Below, piece by piece: positions 1 through 8,419 of a DNA stretch of 31,902 nucleotides; positions within the stretch are counted from its first letter, which is position 1; every line of letters begins with the position of its first letter. Position numbers and translations under genes: made by a program. The stretch spans positions 1 to 31,902 of the forward strand of contig SFGA01000022.1 of assembly GCA_004556705.1 (NCBI GenBank), read 5' to 3'. Under the pieces are notes generated by a model. The model made no database searches, was not told the DNA's origin, and saw only the letters and a list, made by a program, of their open reading frames with translations. The DNA comes from Ruminococcus sp. Its GTDB lineage: Bacteria; Bacillota; Clostridia; Oscillospirales; Acutalibacteraceae.

Positions 1-127
1 TCCGCTACGCTCCACTCAAAAGGCGTTCAAAAACATTGTACTATATTTTGACTTATTTTTTTATCAAAAATGGGTCACATCTATTTACAACGCAGAATTC
101 CCTCCGTTTATAATTCTTTGGTTTTCG

Positions 128-156
128 TTGACTTTACGGCTGTTTTGATATACAAT
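128..156 (+). promoter_or_regulatory. Probable sigma-A promoter of citrate synthase
   Basis: TTGACT (128-133) and TACAAT (151-156) are separated by 17 bases, close to the sigma-A consensus. The AT-rich stretch that follows leads into an AAGGAGG ribosome site just before the ATG at 221. I see no other gene or structure in 1-127. Confidence 0.7.
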
Positions 157-220
157 ATAATATCAATTAAAATGAATAATTGTGTCTTGATATATATTTA
201 ATCAACAAGGAGGCTCGGAA

Positions 221-1633
221 ATGTCCGAATTTATATCATCTATCTCCGACAGTACCATTCACAGTTTATGCGATGAATTGCTAAAAAATAACAGCATACA
301 ACCCGAAGATTATAAAAGATTTGACGTTAAAAAGGGCTTGAGGAATCCCGACGGCACCGGCGTTATGGCAGGTCTTACGAAAATCTGCTCGGTTGAGGGC
401 TACTACATAGACGACGGCGAAAGAGTGCCGAGAGAGGGCAGACTTTTTTACCGTGGAATAAATATGAGCGATATTGTCAAAAACTGCAAGCAGGAAAACC
501 GCTTCGGCTTTGAAGAGGTCGTTTGGCTTTTGCTCTTCGGCGATTTACCGACAAAGGAGCAGCTTGACGCTTTCACTTCCGTCCTCGCTCAGGCAAGGGA
601 ATTGCCCGACGAATTTATCGAGGATATTATTATGAAAGCGCCGTCAAGGGATATTATGAACAAGGTCGCAAGCTCCGTTCTCGGTCTTTACACCTTTGAC
701 GAAAATCCCGACGACACCTCGCTTGAAAATGTGCTTCGTCAGTCAATTCAGCTCATTGCTCAAATCCCTATGCTTATGTCTTACGCATATCAGGCAAAGC
801 GCAGAGCGTTCGACCACAAGAGTATGTACATTCATCAAAACAAGCTCGACTACACTATGGCGGAGTCGATTTTAGGCTCTATCCGTTCGGACAGAAAATT
901 TACGGACGCCGAGGCAAAGCTTCTCGATACTTGTATGATTATCCACGCAGACCACGGCGGCGGTAACAACTCGGCATTTACGACACGCTGCATAACCTCG
1001 ACGGGTACGGACACCTATTCCGCCATTGCGGCAAGTATCGGCTCGCTTAAAGGACCTAAACACGGCGGCGCAAACATTCGTGTTCATAATATGCTTGAGG
1101 ATATAAAGAAAAATGTCAAAAACACCGCAGACGATGGTCAAATTGCGGATTATCTTGCAAAAATCATCAAAAAAGAGGCAGGCGACGGCTCGGGACTTAT
1201 TTACGGTATGGGACACGCAGTTTACACCCTTTCCGACCCGAGAGCAAAGCTCTTAAAACAGGATGCGGCTAAATATTCCGCAAAGTTCGGATATGAGGAA
1301 GATTTCCATATACTCGACACAATCGAGAGACTCACCCCCGAACTTTTCTGCAAATACAAGGGTATTAAGAAAAAAATCTGTGCAAATGTCGATTTGTATT
1401 CAGGTCTTATATATTCGATGCTCAACATTCCCGAGGAGCTTTTCACACCGATATTTATGGCTTCAAGGTCCGCAGGTTGGTGCGCTCACAGAATGGAAGA
1501 GCTTTATTCGGGCGGAAAGATAATGCGCCCTGCTTATAAGAGCGTTTCTCTGCCGAGAAGTTTCGTTCCGCTTGCAGAGAGAACCGATAATCATACAGTT
1601 CAAAACGAATACATACCCAGTGAAGAAAGATAA
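221..1633 (+). CDS. Citrate synthase
   Basis: Condenses oxaloacetate and acetyl-CoA to citrate in the cytoplasm, the entry step of the TCA branch that supplies 2-oxoglutarate and glutamate. The 470-residue protein carries the three family active-site signatures: GPKHGGAN with His281, GMGHAVYTLSDPR with His332, and NVDLYSG with Asp391. An HADHGGGNNS segment sits near 242-251. The length suits the longer citrate synthases of Clostridia, with an N-terminal extension compared with the shorter bacterial forms. The start is set by AAGGAGG a few bases upstream of ATG. It is followed after 19 bases by a membrane protein gene, so the two are probably cotranscribed. Whether it acts as 2-methylcitrate synthase cannot be decided, but no prp genes are nearby, so plain citrate synthase is the better reading. 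Confidence 0.93.
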   Translation: MSEFISSISDSTIHSLCDELLKNNSIQPEDYKRFDVKKGLRNPDGTGVMAGLTKICSVEGYYIDDGERVPREGRLFYRGINMSDIVKNCKQENRFGFEEVVWLLLFGDLPTKEQLDAFTSVLAQARELPDEFIEDIIMKAPSRDIMNKVASSVLGLYTFDENPDDTSLENVLRQSIQLIAQIPMLMSYAYQAKRRAFDHKSMYIHQNKLDYTMAESILGSIRSDRKFTDAEAKLLDTCMIIHADHGGGNNSAFTTRCITSTGTDTYSAIAASIGSLKGPKHGGANIRVHNMLEDIKKNVKNTADDGQIADYLAKIIKKEAGDGSGLIYGMGHAVYTLSDPRAKLLKQDAAKYSAKFGYEEDFHILDTIERLTPELFCKYKGIKKKICANVDLYSGLIYSMLNIPEELFTPIFMASRSAGWCAHRMEELYSGGKIMRPAYKSVSLPRSFVPLAERTDNHTVQNEYIPSEER

Positions 1634-1652
1634 TTACGAAAGAGGCTTAAAA

Positions 1653-2609
1653 ATGAGTTCAAAATCATCAAAAAAGAACATTAGCTTTAAGGCGATATAT
1701 GCCGTTCTCGGCGTTGCACTCGCTTGTTTGACACCGATAAGAATTTATCAGCTTATATGTCTTAACGAGAGAGATTCAAGCGGATTTTTTGCAAGAATAA
1801 ATCCAAGCGTTTACATTTTCTATGCACTCGCAATCATCTTTGCAGTTGCATTGTTCGTACTTGTGACGCTTTCAAACAAGGTTACGGCTTCAAAGTCCGT
1901 GAGAGGCAAATCAAAATCTCTTTTAATCGGCTCGGCACTCTTTGCGCTCGGACTTGCATACGACACGGGCATTTGTGTAGGCTCGTTTATAAAAGCCGTC
2001 ACAAGCTACGGCGCAGGCTCAAACGTAATGGCATATCTTTTCTCAAACGGTATGTTTGCGCTGTTCTTTGAAGCTGTTTTCGGCTTATGTGCCTGCATTT
2101 ATTTCATACTCTTTGCCCTCTATTACAATGACGGCAAGGGCAATTTTTCAGACTACAAATTTCTCGCCTTGACTCCTCTTTTCTGGGCAATGTTCAAGAC
2201 GGTTTACAGATTTATGACAAAAATCAGCTTTACTGTATTGGCTGACCTTATGCTCGAATTGGGCATGCTTATATTTATGATGCTTTTCTTTATGTCCTTT
2301 GCAAGAATAAGCTCTCAGGTTTGCCAAAAGTACGAAATGCGTAAGGCTATGCGCTACGGCTTAATCGGTGCAATGTTTGCGCTTGTAATCGGCATATCAA
2401 GACTTGCCGTTACCGTTTGCGGACTTTCGTCTACACTCCCGACGGGCTTTCCGTTCTCTCTTACCGATTTGACCTTCGGCATTTTCGCTATTATCTACGT
2501 TGCCGCTTGCTCAAAATCGGGCAGAAGCGCAAGCGAGGACGACCTGCTTGCAGATAACGACGAAAAGCCGTCAAAGGATACGGTTGACGAAGATTTCCTT
2601 AACAACTGA
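1653..2609 (+). CDS. Polytopic membrane protein of unknown function
   Basis: I do not recognise the family. The 318-residue protein has a lysine/serine-rich N-terminus, about seven or eight hydrophobic segments spread over residues 12-290, and a short acidic C-terminal tail (rich in D and E, ending DEDFLNN) that is probably cytoplasmic. The start chosen is the ATG at 1653, preceded by AGAGG. An upstream in-frame start at 1572 would overlap citrate synthase by more than 60 bases and has no good ribosome site. It lies between citrate synthase and an AEC-type permease on the same strand with short gaps, so it is probably in their operon. No motif suggests a catalytic role. Confidence 0.75.
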   Translation: MSSKSSKKNISFKAIYAVLGVALACLTPIRIYQLICLNERDSSGFFARINPSVYIFYALAIIFAVALFVLVTLSNKVTASKSVRGKSKSLLIGSALFALGLAYDTGICVGSFIKAVTSYGAGSNVMAYLFSNGMFALFFEAVFGLCACIYFILFALYYNDGKGNFSDYKFLALTPLFWAMFKTVYRFMTKISFTVLADLMLELGMLIFMMLFFMSFARISSQVCQKYEMRKAMRYGLIGAMFALVIGISRLAVTVCGLSSTLPTGFPFSLTDLTFGIFAIIYVAACSKSGRSASEDDLLADNDEKPSKDTVDEDFLNN

Positions 2610-2625
2610 CGGCAGGTATATAAAT

Positions 2626-3564
2626 ATGTTTTTACAAAATGTTGCGGTTGCGGCAAAGCAGGTGGCAATTCTCTATATAATTGTTGCCGTCGGCTTTATC
2701 TGTGACAGAACGAAGCTTTTTACCGAAAAGGCTTCAAGGCTTACAAACGACCTGCTTTTCTATATAGTTACCCCTGCAATAATCATCACTTCTTTTACGG
2801 CAATGGAGCTGACAGATGAAAATTGGCACAATCTTCTTATGTCTTTCTTATGCGGTACGATTTTCCACGTTATTGCAATTATAATCTCTCTGCCGTTTTT
2901 CAGGCACGGCGTTGAGGACTCGATAAGGGTGTATAAATTCGCCTGCGTTTACGGTAACGTCGGCTATATGGTACTTCCGCTTGCAGCGGCTGTTCTCGGC
3001 AACGAGGGCGTGTTCTTCTGCTCGGGCGTGCTTATCCCGTTCAATATTTTTTCGTTTACGCACGGCGTTTATCTTATGAAAAAGAGCGAAAACGGAAAGT
3101 CGCCGATAAGCTTGAAATCACTTATATTTAACCCCGGTATTATCTCAGTCATAATCGGACTTCCGATCTATCTTTTGGAGCTTCGCCTCCCCGATGTAAT
3201 ACTCGCACCCGTCGAATACATAGCAAGCCTCAACACACCGCTTGCAATGCTTATGTTCGGCACATATCTTTCAAATACCGACCTTAAAAAGATGTTCTTC
3301 CGCCGTGAAGCATATCTTGTGGCATTGCTGAAATTGATAGTGATGCCGCTTATTTCCTTCGGTATATTCAGACTTATGGGCATTTCGGGCACACTGCTTA
3401 CGGCTCTTATTCTTTCAGCCTCTGCGCCGACTGCCAACAATACGGTAATGTTTTCCACAAAATACGGCAGGGATAACGGTGCAGCCTCGCAGACGGTTGC
3501 AATCGTGAGCTTTATCTCGATTATCACAATGCCGATTATGATAGCGCTTTCGCAGAATTTTTAA
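2626..3564 (+). CDS. AEC-family auxin-efflux-carrier-like permease
   Basis: A 312-residue integral membrane protein matching the Mem_trans/AEC family, which is used in bacteria for export or exchange of organic anions such as malate and malonate. It has about ten hydrophobic helices in two halves. The first half contains FICDRTKLFTEKASRLTNDLLFYIVTPAIIITSF-like text with the family's helix-breaking proline, and the second half contains SASAPTANNTVMFS near residues 268-281, a typical AEC C-terminal signature. The start at 2626 (MFLQN) follows the preceding stop by 16 bases; a longer in-frame version would overlap the upstream gene. The substrate is unknown. Proximity to citrate synthase makes a dicarboxylate or tricarboxylate substrate plausible but unproven. 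Confidence 0.85.
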   Translation: MFLQNVAVAAKQVAILYIIVAVGFICDRTKLFTEKASRLTNDLLFYIVTPAIIITSFTAMELTDENWHNLLMSFLCGTIFHVIAIIISLPFFRHGVEDSIRVYKFACVYGNVGYMVLPLAAAVLGNEGVFFCSGVLIPFNIFSFTHGVYLMKKSENGKSPISLKSLIFNPGIISVIIGLPIYLLELRLPDVILAPVEYIASLNTPLAMLMFGTYLSNTDLKKMFFRREAYLVALLKLIVMPLISFGIFRLMGISGTLLTALILSASAPTANNTVMFSTKYGRDNGAASQTVAIVSFISIITMPIMIALSQNF

Positions 3565-3581
3565 CGAAAGATTTTGATTTT

Positions 3582-4451
3582 ATGAGAATAGATGATTTTA
3601 ATCTAAACCGCCGTGAGAGTGACGCTCTACGGTCGTATGCGAAGAACAACACGTTTCCGCAGACCTTTCTTGTCGAGGGCGGAACGCTTGACGAAAGGGT
3701 GAAATTTGCCCGTTTCCTTGCTAATATGATTGTCTGCAAGGGCGAGGACGAAAAGCCCTGCGGTATTTGCCCTGCCTGTGTAAAATGCAGAGCGAACGCA
3801 AATCCCGACATTAAACAATACGGCGAGGAAAAAGAGAATTATACCTTTAAGGTCGAGCTTTCAAGGCAGATAAAGCAGGACGCTTTTGTTATCCCGAACG
3901 ACTCCGACAAAAAGGTTTATATAATAACCGAGGCGCAGAATATGAACGACTCCTCGGAGAATGCGTTGCTCAAAATTCTTGAAGAGCCGCCGCATTTCGA
4001 TTATTTCATATTAACCTGTACCTCAAAGAGCGCAATGCTCGACACGATAATTTCAAGAGCATCGCTGATAAGTCTTTCGCAGGCAGATGAGGTTTATTCC
4101 GAAAAATGCGTTGAGCTTGCAAAGGCTATTGCGATTGCCGTCTGTGCCGACACGGAAGCGGAGCTTTTGAAGGAGCTTTCTCCCCTTGCAGGCGACAAAA
4201 ACAGCTTTCTTGAAACGCTGTCGGTGCTCACAAGGATATTTACCGATGCGCTCATCTTTAAGCAGACGGGTATAAACAGTTCGGAGTTTTCCGACGCAAC
4301 GAACGCCCTTTGCGGAAAGCTCTCGGCAGGCAAGCTCTACTCTCTGACGGCGGTTACGGGCGAGCTTGTCAGATTATTCAAACAAAACGCAAATTATAAT
4401 TTACTTATAACCGCAATGAGCGAACGCTTACGCTCGGCGGTAGGCAAATAA
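3582..4451 (+). CDS. holB: DNA polymerase III subunit delta'
   Basis: A clamp-loader subunit of the replicative polymerase. The 289-residue protein shows the delta' pattern: a degenerate P-loop (VEGGTLDERVKFA near residue 31) that would not bind ATP well, a zinc-binding cysteine cluster (CKGEDEKPCGICPACVKC, about 51-68), the sensor/Walker-B-like region with NALLKILEEPP (about 127-137) and an SRAS motif in place of the SRC arginine-finger motif. The start is ATG at 3582. The next gene, 11 bases downstream, is the PSP1/RicT gene. The holB-ricT pairing is conserved in Firmicutes (holB-yaaT in Bacillus), which supports both assignments. Confidence 0.9.
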   Translation: MRIDDFNLNRRESDALRSYAKNNTFPQTFLVEGGTLDERVKFARFLANMIVCKGEDEKPCGICPACVKCRANANPDIKQYGEEKENYTFKVELSRQIKQDAFVIPNDSDKKVYIITEAQNMNDSSENALLKILEEPPHFDYFILTCTSKSAMLDTIISRASLISLSQADEVYSEKCVELAKAIAIAVCADTEAELLKELSPLAGDKNSFLETLSVLTRIFTDALIFKQTGINSSEFSDATNALCGKLSAGKLYSLTAVTGELVRLFKQNANYNLLITAMSERLRSAVGK

Positions 4452-4462
4452 AGGAGAAATAT

Positions 4463-5326
4463 ATGGCAGAAATAGTCGGTATAAAATTTAAGGACGTAGG
4501 AAAGGTTTACTACTTCGGTCCGAACGGTATGACCTTTCAAAAAGGAGATAAGGCGATAGTCGAAACCGCCAGAGGTCTTGAATGCGGCGAGGTTGCAACG
4601 GAAAACAGCGATGTTCCCGACGAAAGCATCGTAGCACCCTTAAAGCCTGTTATCAGGCACGCAACAAAAGAGGATTTGGCGACCGTTGAGCAGAACAGAG
4701 AAAAGGAAAAAAAGGCTTTCCAAATCTGCGAGGAAAAAATTGCCCGTCACGGACTTGATATGAAGCTTGTAGACGTCGAATACACCTTTGACTCAAGCAA
4801 AATTCTTTTCTATTTTACCGCAGACGGCAGAGTTGACTTCCGTGAGCTTGTAAAGGACCTTGCCGGCGTTTTCAGAACAAGAATTGAATTGAGGCAAATC
4901 GGCGTCAGAGACGGTGCAAAGAAGCTCGGCGGCTTCGGAATATGCGGAAGGCCCTTCTGCTGCAATACTTTCCTCGGCGAATTCCAACCCGTTTCGATTA
5001 AGATGGCAAAGGAACAGGGTATGTCCTTGAACCCCGTTAAAATCAGCGGCACCTGCGGCAGACTTATGTGCTGTCTTAAATATGAGCAGGACACGTATGA
5101 GCACCTTTTACGCCACACCCCGAAGGTCGGAGCTATTGTTGAGACTGTCGAGGGCAGGGGCACGGTAATCGAAAACAATCTTATTACGGGTATGCTCAAG
5201 GTAAGACTTGACAGACGAAGCGACGCTGCTCCGATACTCGTTGAACGCCACAGCGTCAAGCTTATCAAGGACGCTCAGATAAGACTTGACAAAAAAGAAA
5301 TCGAGGCTCTCAAGGGTATCGAATAA
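4463..5326 (+). CDS. ricT: PSP1-domain protein RicT/YaaT
   Basis: This 287-residue protein carries the PSP1 domain (about residues 60-150). The central cysteine-rich signature of the family is present: GGFGICGRPFCCNTFL near 153-168 and GTCGRLMCCLKY near 193-204, whose cysteines in RicT bind an iron-sulphur cluster together with RicA and RicF. In Bacillus the Ric complex stimulates RNase Y-dependent mRNA processing and affects sporulation and biofilm formation. It starts 11 bases after holB behind AAGGAGA, and conserved synteny supports the call. A C-terminal basic tail completes the usual length. Sporulation capacity of this host cannot be inferred from this gene alone. Confidence 0.9.
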   Translation: MAEIVGIKFKDVGKVYYFGPNGMTFQKGDKAIVETARGLECGEVATENSDVPDESIVAPLKPVIRHATKEDLATVEQNREKEKKAFQICEEKIARHGLDMKLVDVEYTFDSSKILFYFTADGRVDFRELVKDLAGVFRTRIELRQIGVRDGAKKLGGFGICGRPFCCNTFLGEFQPVSIKMAKEQGMSLNPVKISGTCGRLMCCLKYEQDTYEHLLRHTPKVGAIVETVEGRGTVIENNLITGMLKVRLDRRSDAAPILVERHSVKLIKDAQIRLDKKEIEALKGIE

Positions 5327-5343
5327 AATTCATAAAATACCTC

Positions 5344-5371
5344 TTGAAATTTCACAAAATTGTGTTACAAT
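5344..5371 (+). promoter_or_regulatory. Probable ferredoxin promoter
   Basis: TTGAAA (5344-5349) and TACAAT (5366-5371) are 16 bases apart. The spacer contains the short palindrome CACAAAATTGTG (5353-5364), which might be a regulator site. The AGGGAGGT ribosome site follows before the ATG at 5405. Confidence 0.6.
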
Positions 5372-5404
5372 GTAAATCAATAAATGACAAGGGAGGTAAG
5401 AATT

Positions 5405-5575
5405 ATGGCATACAAAATCAGTGATGATTGCATTTCATGCGGTGCTTGCGCTGCAGAATGCCCCGTTGAAGCTATTTCTGACGGCGGCGATAAGTACGTA
5501 ATCGATGCAGATACTTGCATTGAATGCGGTAACTGCGCAGAGGTTTGCCCCGTAGGAGCTCCCGCTCAGGACTAA
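5405..5575 (+). CDS. 2[4Fe-4S] ferredoxin
   Basis: A 56-residue clostridial-type ferredoxin, a soluble low-potential electron carrier for pyruvate:ferredoxin oxidoreductase, hydrogenases and similar enzymes. Two CxxCxxCxxxCP clusters are visible: CISCGACAAECP in the first half and CIECGNCAEVCP in the second, so two [4Fe-4S] clusters are expected. ATG at 5405 is chosen because GGGAGGT lies just upstream; an in-frame upstream codon at 5384 would include the ribosome site itself. It has its own promoter and a strong terminator, so it is a single-gene unit. The physiological partner is not visible here. Confidence 0.95.
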   Translation: MAYKISDDCISCGACAAECPVEAISDGGDKYVIDADTCIECGNCAEVCPVGAPAQD

Positions 5576-5593
5576 TCCGTTTTGGGAAGTTTA

Positions 5594-5627
5594 TAAAGGC
5601 TCGTTCTTCGAGCCTTTATTTTTTTGT
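5594..5627 (+). terminator. Rho-independent terminator after ferredoxin
   Basis: A perfect 10-bp stem, TAAAGGCTCG (5594-5603) with CGAGCCTTTA (5609-5618), has a TTCTT loop and is followed by a run of T. Confidence 0.92.
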
Positions 5628-5628
5628 C

Positions 5629-5657
5629 TTGACACAGAGCCGTAAAGGATATATAAT
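5629..5657 (+). promoter_or_regulatory. Promoter of fur-like regulator
   Basis: TTGACA (5629-5634) and TATAAT (5652-5657) are separated by 17 bases, a perfect sigma-A match placed directly after the ferredoxin terminator. Confidence 0.85.
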
Positions 5658-5660
5658 TGC

Positions 5661-5683
5661 AAATTGAAATTCGTTTTCAATTT
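5661..5683. promoter_or_regulatory. Inverted repeat, likely Fur-family operator
   Basis: AAATTGAAA (5661-5669) and TTTCAATTT (5675-5683) are perfect 9-bp arms around TTCGT, placed immediately downstream of the -10 box and upstream of the regulator's ribosome site. The AT-rich TTGAAA/TTTCAA dyad resembles Fur-type boxes. Binding by the adjacent regulator (autoregulation) is an inference. Confidence 0.6.
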
Positions 5684-5700
5684 CATTTCGGAGGCGAAAT

Positions 5701-6105
5701 ATGGGGTATACAACAAAGCAGAGTACGGAAATACTCGATTTTTTGAGGAATAATAAGGATAAGCATCTCACAGCGGAGGAGGTCTATTATTCGCTTCGTC
5801 AGGGCGGCAGTAATGTCGGCAGAACAACCGTTTACCGCCATCTTGAAAGGTTGCACGACGACGGAGTGATAAGAAAATACCTGCTCGGCGACGGTGCGTC
5901 CGCCTGCTTTCAATATTTTGAGGGCTCAGGCGATTGCCATAAACATTATCATTTGAAATGTCTTAAATGCGGAAAGCTCTTACACGCCGAATGTGATTTT
6001 TTGAACGGCCTGTCGGAGCATATCGAAAAGGATCACGATTTTGTCATTGACGGCGAAAGGACTGTGCTTTACGGTGTTTGCGGCGACTGTCGAAGAAAGG
6101 ATTGA
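5701..6105 (+). CDS. Fur-family metal-responsive transcriptional regulator
   Basis: A 134-residue protein with an N-terminal winged helix (about 1-80, including TTVYRHLERLHDDGVIRKY, the Fur recognition helix region) and a C-terminal metal/dimerisation domain. The structural zinc cysteine pairs CLKCGK (about 93-98) and CGDC (about 128-131) are present, and a His-rich stretch HKHYH lies near 85-89. The family includes Fur, Zur, PerR and Mur, and sequence alone does not settle the metal. It has a consensus promoter with a perfect inverted repeat next to it, and a putative metal permease gene starts six bases after its stop, so the pair is probably a metal-homeostasis operon. Zur- or Mur-like function is the best guess given the partner. 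Confidence 0.85.
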   Translation: MGYTTKQSTEILDFLRNNKDKHLTAEEVYYSLRQGGSNVGRTTVYRHLERLHDDGVIRKYLLGDGASACFQYFEGSGDCHKHYHLKCLKCGKLLHAECDFLNGLSEHIEKDHDFVIDGERTVLYGVCGDCRRKD

Positions 6106-6111
6106 TTTTAC

Positions 6112-6972
6112 TTGCTTGATATATTAAAGGACGTCACGCTTGACACAGCGCTTGACTGCTTGAAAATGCTGCCGTTTTTATTCTTTGCGTTTCTTTTGCT
6201 TGAAGCGGTTGAGCATCATACATCTAAAAAGACCGATAAAATTCTTGCAAGCTCGGGAAAGCTCGGTCCGCTTGTCGGCGCACTTCTCGGCTGTGTTCCG
6301 CAGTGCGGATTTTCCGTTTTTGCGGCAAATCTCTATTCGGGCGGCCTGATAGGTCTCGGCACGCTTATTGCGGTGTTTTTGTCCACCTCGGACGAGGCGG
6401 TTATAATTATGCTCTCGCACCCCGAAAGCAAGGGCGAAATACTAAAGCTCATTGCCGTCAAGGTCGTTATTGCAATAATTTTCGGCTATATAATTATGCT
6501 TCTCGAAAAGAAACGTCCCGAGCCCGAAAAGCACGTTGAGGACCTGTGCAGGGATGAACATTGCGGCTGCCACGACGAGCACGGTGGAATATTAAAGCCT
6601 GCTGTTCATCACACGGTAAAAATTTTCGGCTTCCTTGTCTTAACCGTTTTTGTCCTAAACCTTGTGATTTCGCTTTTGGGCATTGACAGAATTTCAAAGC
6701 TCTTGCTCTCCGACACGGTTTTTCAGCCGTTTTTGTCGGCTATAATCGGCATTATCCCCAACTGCGCCTCTTCGATTGTTCTCACAGAGCTTTACTTAAA
6801 GGGCGCTATCAGCTTTGCCTCGGTCATATCGGGACTTTGCATGGGTGCGGGCGCAGGACTTATTGTAATTTTTCGTGAAAATAAAAATGTAAAAGAGAAT
6901 ATAAAAATCGTTTCAATTATGTACGCTTGCTCAGTGCTTTCGGGCATTATCGTATCATTTTTGCCGATATGA
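6112..6972 (+). CDS. Putative manganese/arsenic-type efflux permease (ArsP_2-like)
   Basis: A 286-residue membrane protein with about eight or nine hydrophobic segments in two halves separated by a cytosolic loop. Each half carries a similar GC/NC motif: GALLGCVPQCGFSVF near 57-71 and GIIPNCASSIVLTELYLKGA near 213-232. These are features I associate with the family annotated as putative manganese transporter or arsenic efflux protein. The loop contains CRDEHCGCHDEHGG (about 145-158), a probable metal-binding Cys/His patch. A TTG start at 6112 is likely: an AAGGA site lies about 10 bases upstream and the reading frame is tightly coupled to the Fur-like gene. Direction of transport and metal are inferred. 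Confidence 0.7.
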   Translation: MLDILKDVTLDTALDCLKMLPFLFFAFLLLEAVEHHTSKKTDKILASSGKLGPLVGALLGCVPQCGFSVFAANLYSGGLIGLGTLIAVFLSTSDEAVIIMLSHPESKGEILKLIAVKVVIAIIFGYIIMLLEKKRPEPEKHVEDLCRDEHCGCHDEHGGILKPAVHHTVKIFGFLVLTVFVLNLVISLLGIDRISKLLLSDTVFQPFLSAIIGIIPNCASSIVLTELYLKGAISFASVISGLCMGAGAGLIVIFRENKNVKENIKIVSIMYACSVLSGIIVSFLPI

Positions 6973-6990
6973 TTTATAAAAAAATACACG

Positions 6991-7025
6991 CAAGGCTGAA
7001 AATTTTTGTCAGCCTTGTTTTTTAT
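6991..7025 (+). terminator. Rho-independent terminator after the permease
   Basis: CAAGGCTGA (6991-6999) pairs with TCAGCCTTG (7009-7017) and is followed by TTTTTTATT. Confidence 0.9.
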
Positions 7026-7047
7026 TGCCTGTCTGTTTCGCTTTTCG

Positions 7048-7076
7048 TTGACATAACGGGCATAGTATTATATAAT
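7048..7076 (+). promoter_or_regulatory. Promoter of purA-guaA genes
   Basis: TTGACA (7048-7053), a 17-base spacer and TATAAT (7071-7076) form a perfect consensus promoter. A 52-base leader follows. I see no purine riboswitch in it. Confidence 0.85.
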
Positions 7077-7128
7077 ATTTACGTATGGTTTGAGCTAAAA
7101 ATATAAAACCTTTAAGGAGGAAACAACA

Positions 7129-8403
7129 ATGGTAAAAGCAATTGTCGGCGCTAACTGGGGCGATGAAGGCAAGGGTAAAATTACCGATATGTTTGCCGAA
7201 AAGGCGGACATTGTCATTCGTTTTCAGGGCGGTGCAAATGCGGGACACACCATTATCAACGATAAGGGACGTTTTGCTTTCCATTTAATGCCCAGCGGTG
7301 TGTGCTATGACCACACTACCTGCATTATCGGAAACGGCGTTGCGCTTGATATCAACAAGTTTTTGAGCGAGCTTGAGGATGTTCGCAAGGCAGGTCTTAA
7401 TCCGAAGCTTCTTGTTTCGGACAGAGTGCAGATTTTGATGCCCTATCACATTCTTTTGGATACGTACGAGGAGGAACGTCTCGGCAAAAACGCTTTCGGC
7501 TCTACAAAAAGCGGTATTGCTCCCTTCTTCTCGGACAAGTATGCTAAAATCGGTATTCAGTTGAACGAGCTTTTCGACGAGGAAACTCTCAGAGCAAAGC
7601 TTAAAAACATATGCACATTGAAAAACCTCACTCTTGAGCACGTTTATCACAAGCCGTTGCTCGACGAGGAGGAGCTTTACAATACCTGTATGGAGTATAA
7701 GGAGAAAATCGCTCCCTATGTTTGCGACACTCACGCTTATCTTCAGCAGGCTATCAAGGACGGAAAGGAAATTCTTCTTGAAGGTCAGCTTGGCACTCTT
7801 AAAGACCCCGATTTCGGTATCTATCCGATGGTTACTTCGTCCTCAACTCTTGCAGGCTACGGTGCGGTAGGCGCAGGTATTCCGCCTCATATGATTAAAG
7901 AGGTTATCGCGGTTACTAAGGCTTATTCTTCTGCTGTCGGCGCAGGCGAATTCATTTCTGAAATTTTGGACGAGGATGAGGCTCAGGAGCTTCGTATCCA
8001 CGGCGGCGACAAGGGCGAATTCGGTGCTACAACGGGCAGACCGAGAAGAGTCGGCTGGTTTGACTGCGTTGCTACTCGCTACGGCATTGAGTGTCAGGGC
8101 GCAACAAAGGTTGTTATGACGGCTATCGACTGCCTTTCATATCTTGACGAAATCAAGGTTTGCACAGCTTACGAGGTTGACGGCAAAATCATCAACGACT
8201 TCCCCACAACCGCTATACTTAAAAAATGCAAGCCCGTTTTCACAACTCTCAAGGGCTGGCACAGCAACATAAGAGGCATTAAAAACTATGACGAGCTTCC
8301 CGACGAGGCAAAGGCTTATGTTGAGTTTATCGAAAAACAGCTCGGTCATAAGATCGATATGGTATCAAACGGCCCCGAGCGTGAGGCTATAATCTACAGA
8401 TAA
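7129..8403 (+). CDS. purA: Adenylosuccinate synthase
   Basis: Forms adenylosuccinate from IMP, aspartate and GTP, the first committed step from IMP to AMP. The 424-residue protein has the N-terminal GDEGKGK loop (residues 11-17) with catalytic Asp12, the GGANAGHT segment with catalytic His40, and the later FGATTGRPRRVGWFD signature near 299-313. Length is normal for the family. The start follows AAGGAGG. Two GMP synthase-type genes lie directly downstream on the same strand, so both branches from IMP (AMP via purA, GMP via guaA) appear to be expressed together from the consensus promoter at 7048. Confidence 0.96.
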   Translation: MVKAIVGANWGDEGKGKITDMFAEKADIVIRFQGGANAGHTIINDKGRFAFHLMPSGVCYDHTTCIIGNGVALDINKFLSELEDVRKAGLNPKLLVSDRVQILMPYHILLDTYEEERLGKNAFGSTKSGIAPFFSDKYAKIGIQLNELFDEETLRAKLKNICTLKNLTLEHVYHKPLLDEEELYNTCMEYKEKIAPYVCDTHAYLQQAIKDGKEILLEGQLGTLKDPDFGIYPMVTSSSTLAGYGAVGAGIPPHMIKEVIAVTKAYSSAVGAGEFISEILDEDEAQELRIHGGDKGEFGATTGRPRRVGWFDCVATRYGIECQGATKVVMTAIDCLSYLDEIKVCTAYEVDGKIINDFPTTAILKKCKPVFTTLKGWHSNIRGIKNYDELPDEAKAYVEFIEKQLGHKIDMVSNGPEREAIIYR

Positions 8404-8419
8404 TCAGGTGCAATAATAT

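Noticed and set aside
872..1216. Antisense open frame within citrate synthase
   Set aside because: It lacks a ribosome site, lies wholly inside a strongly conserved enzyme gene and looks like a coding shadow. The same applies to other antisense frames over purA, guaA, holB, pstC and the relaxases.
1572..1652. Upstream start for the membrane protein overlapping citrate synthase
   Set aside because: It has no ribosome site and overlaps a conserved gene. The ATG at 1653 has AGAGG at a suitable distance.
7077..7128. Purine riboswitch upstream of purA
   Set aside because: The leader is only about 50 bases and shows no three-way junction or terminator alternative.
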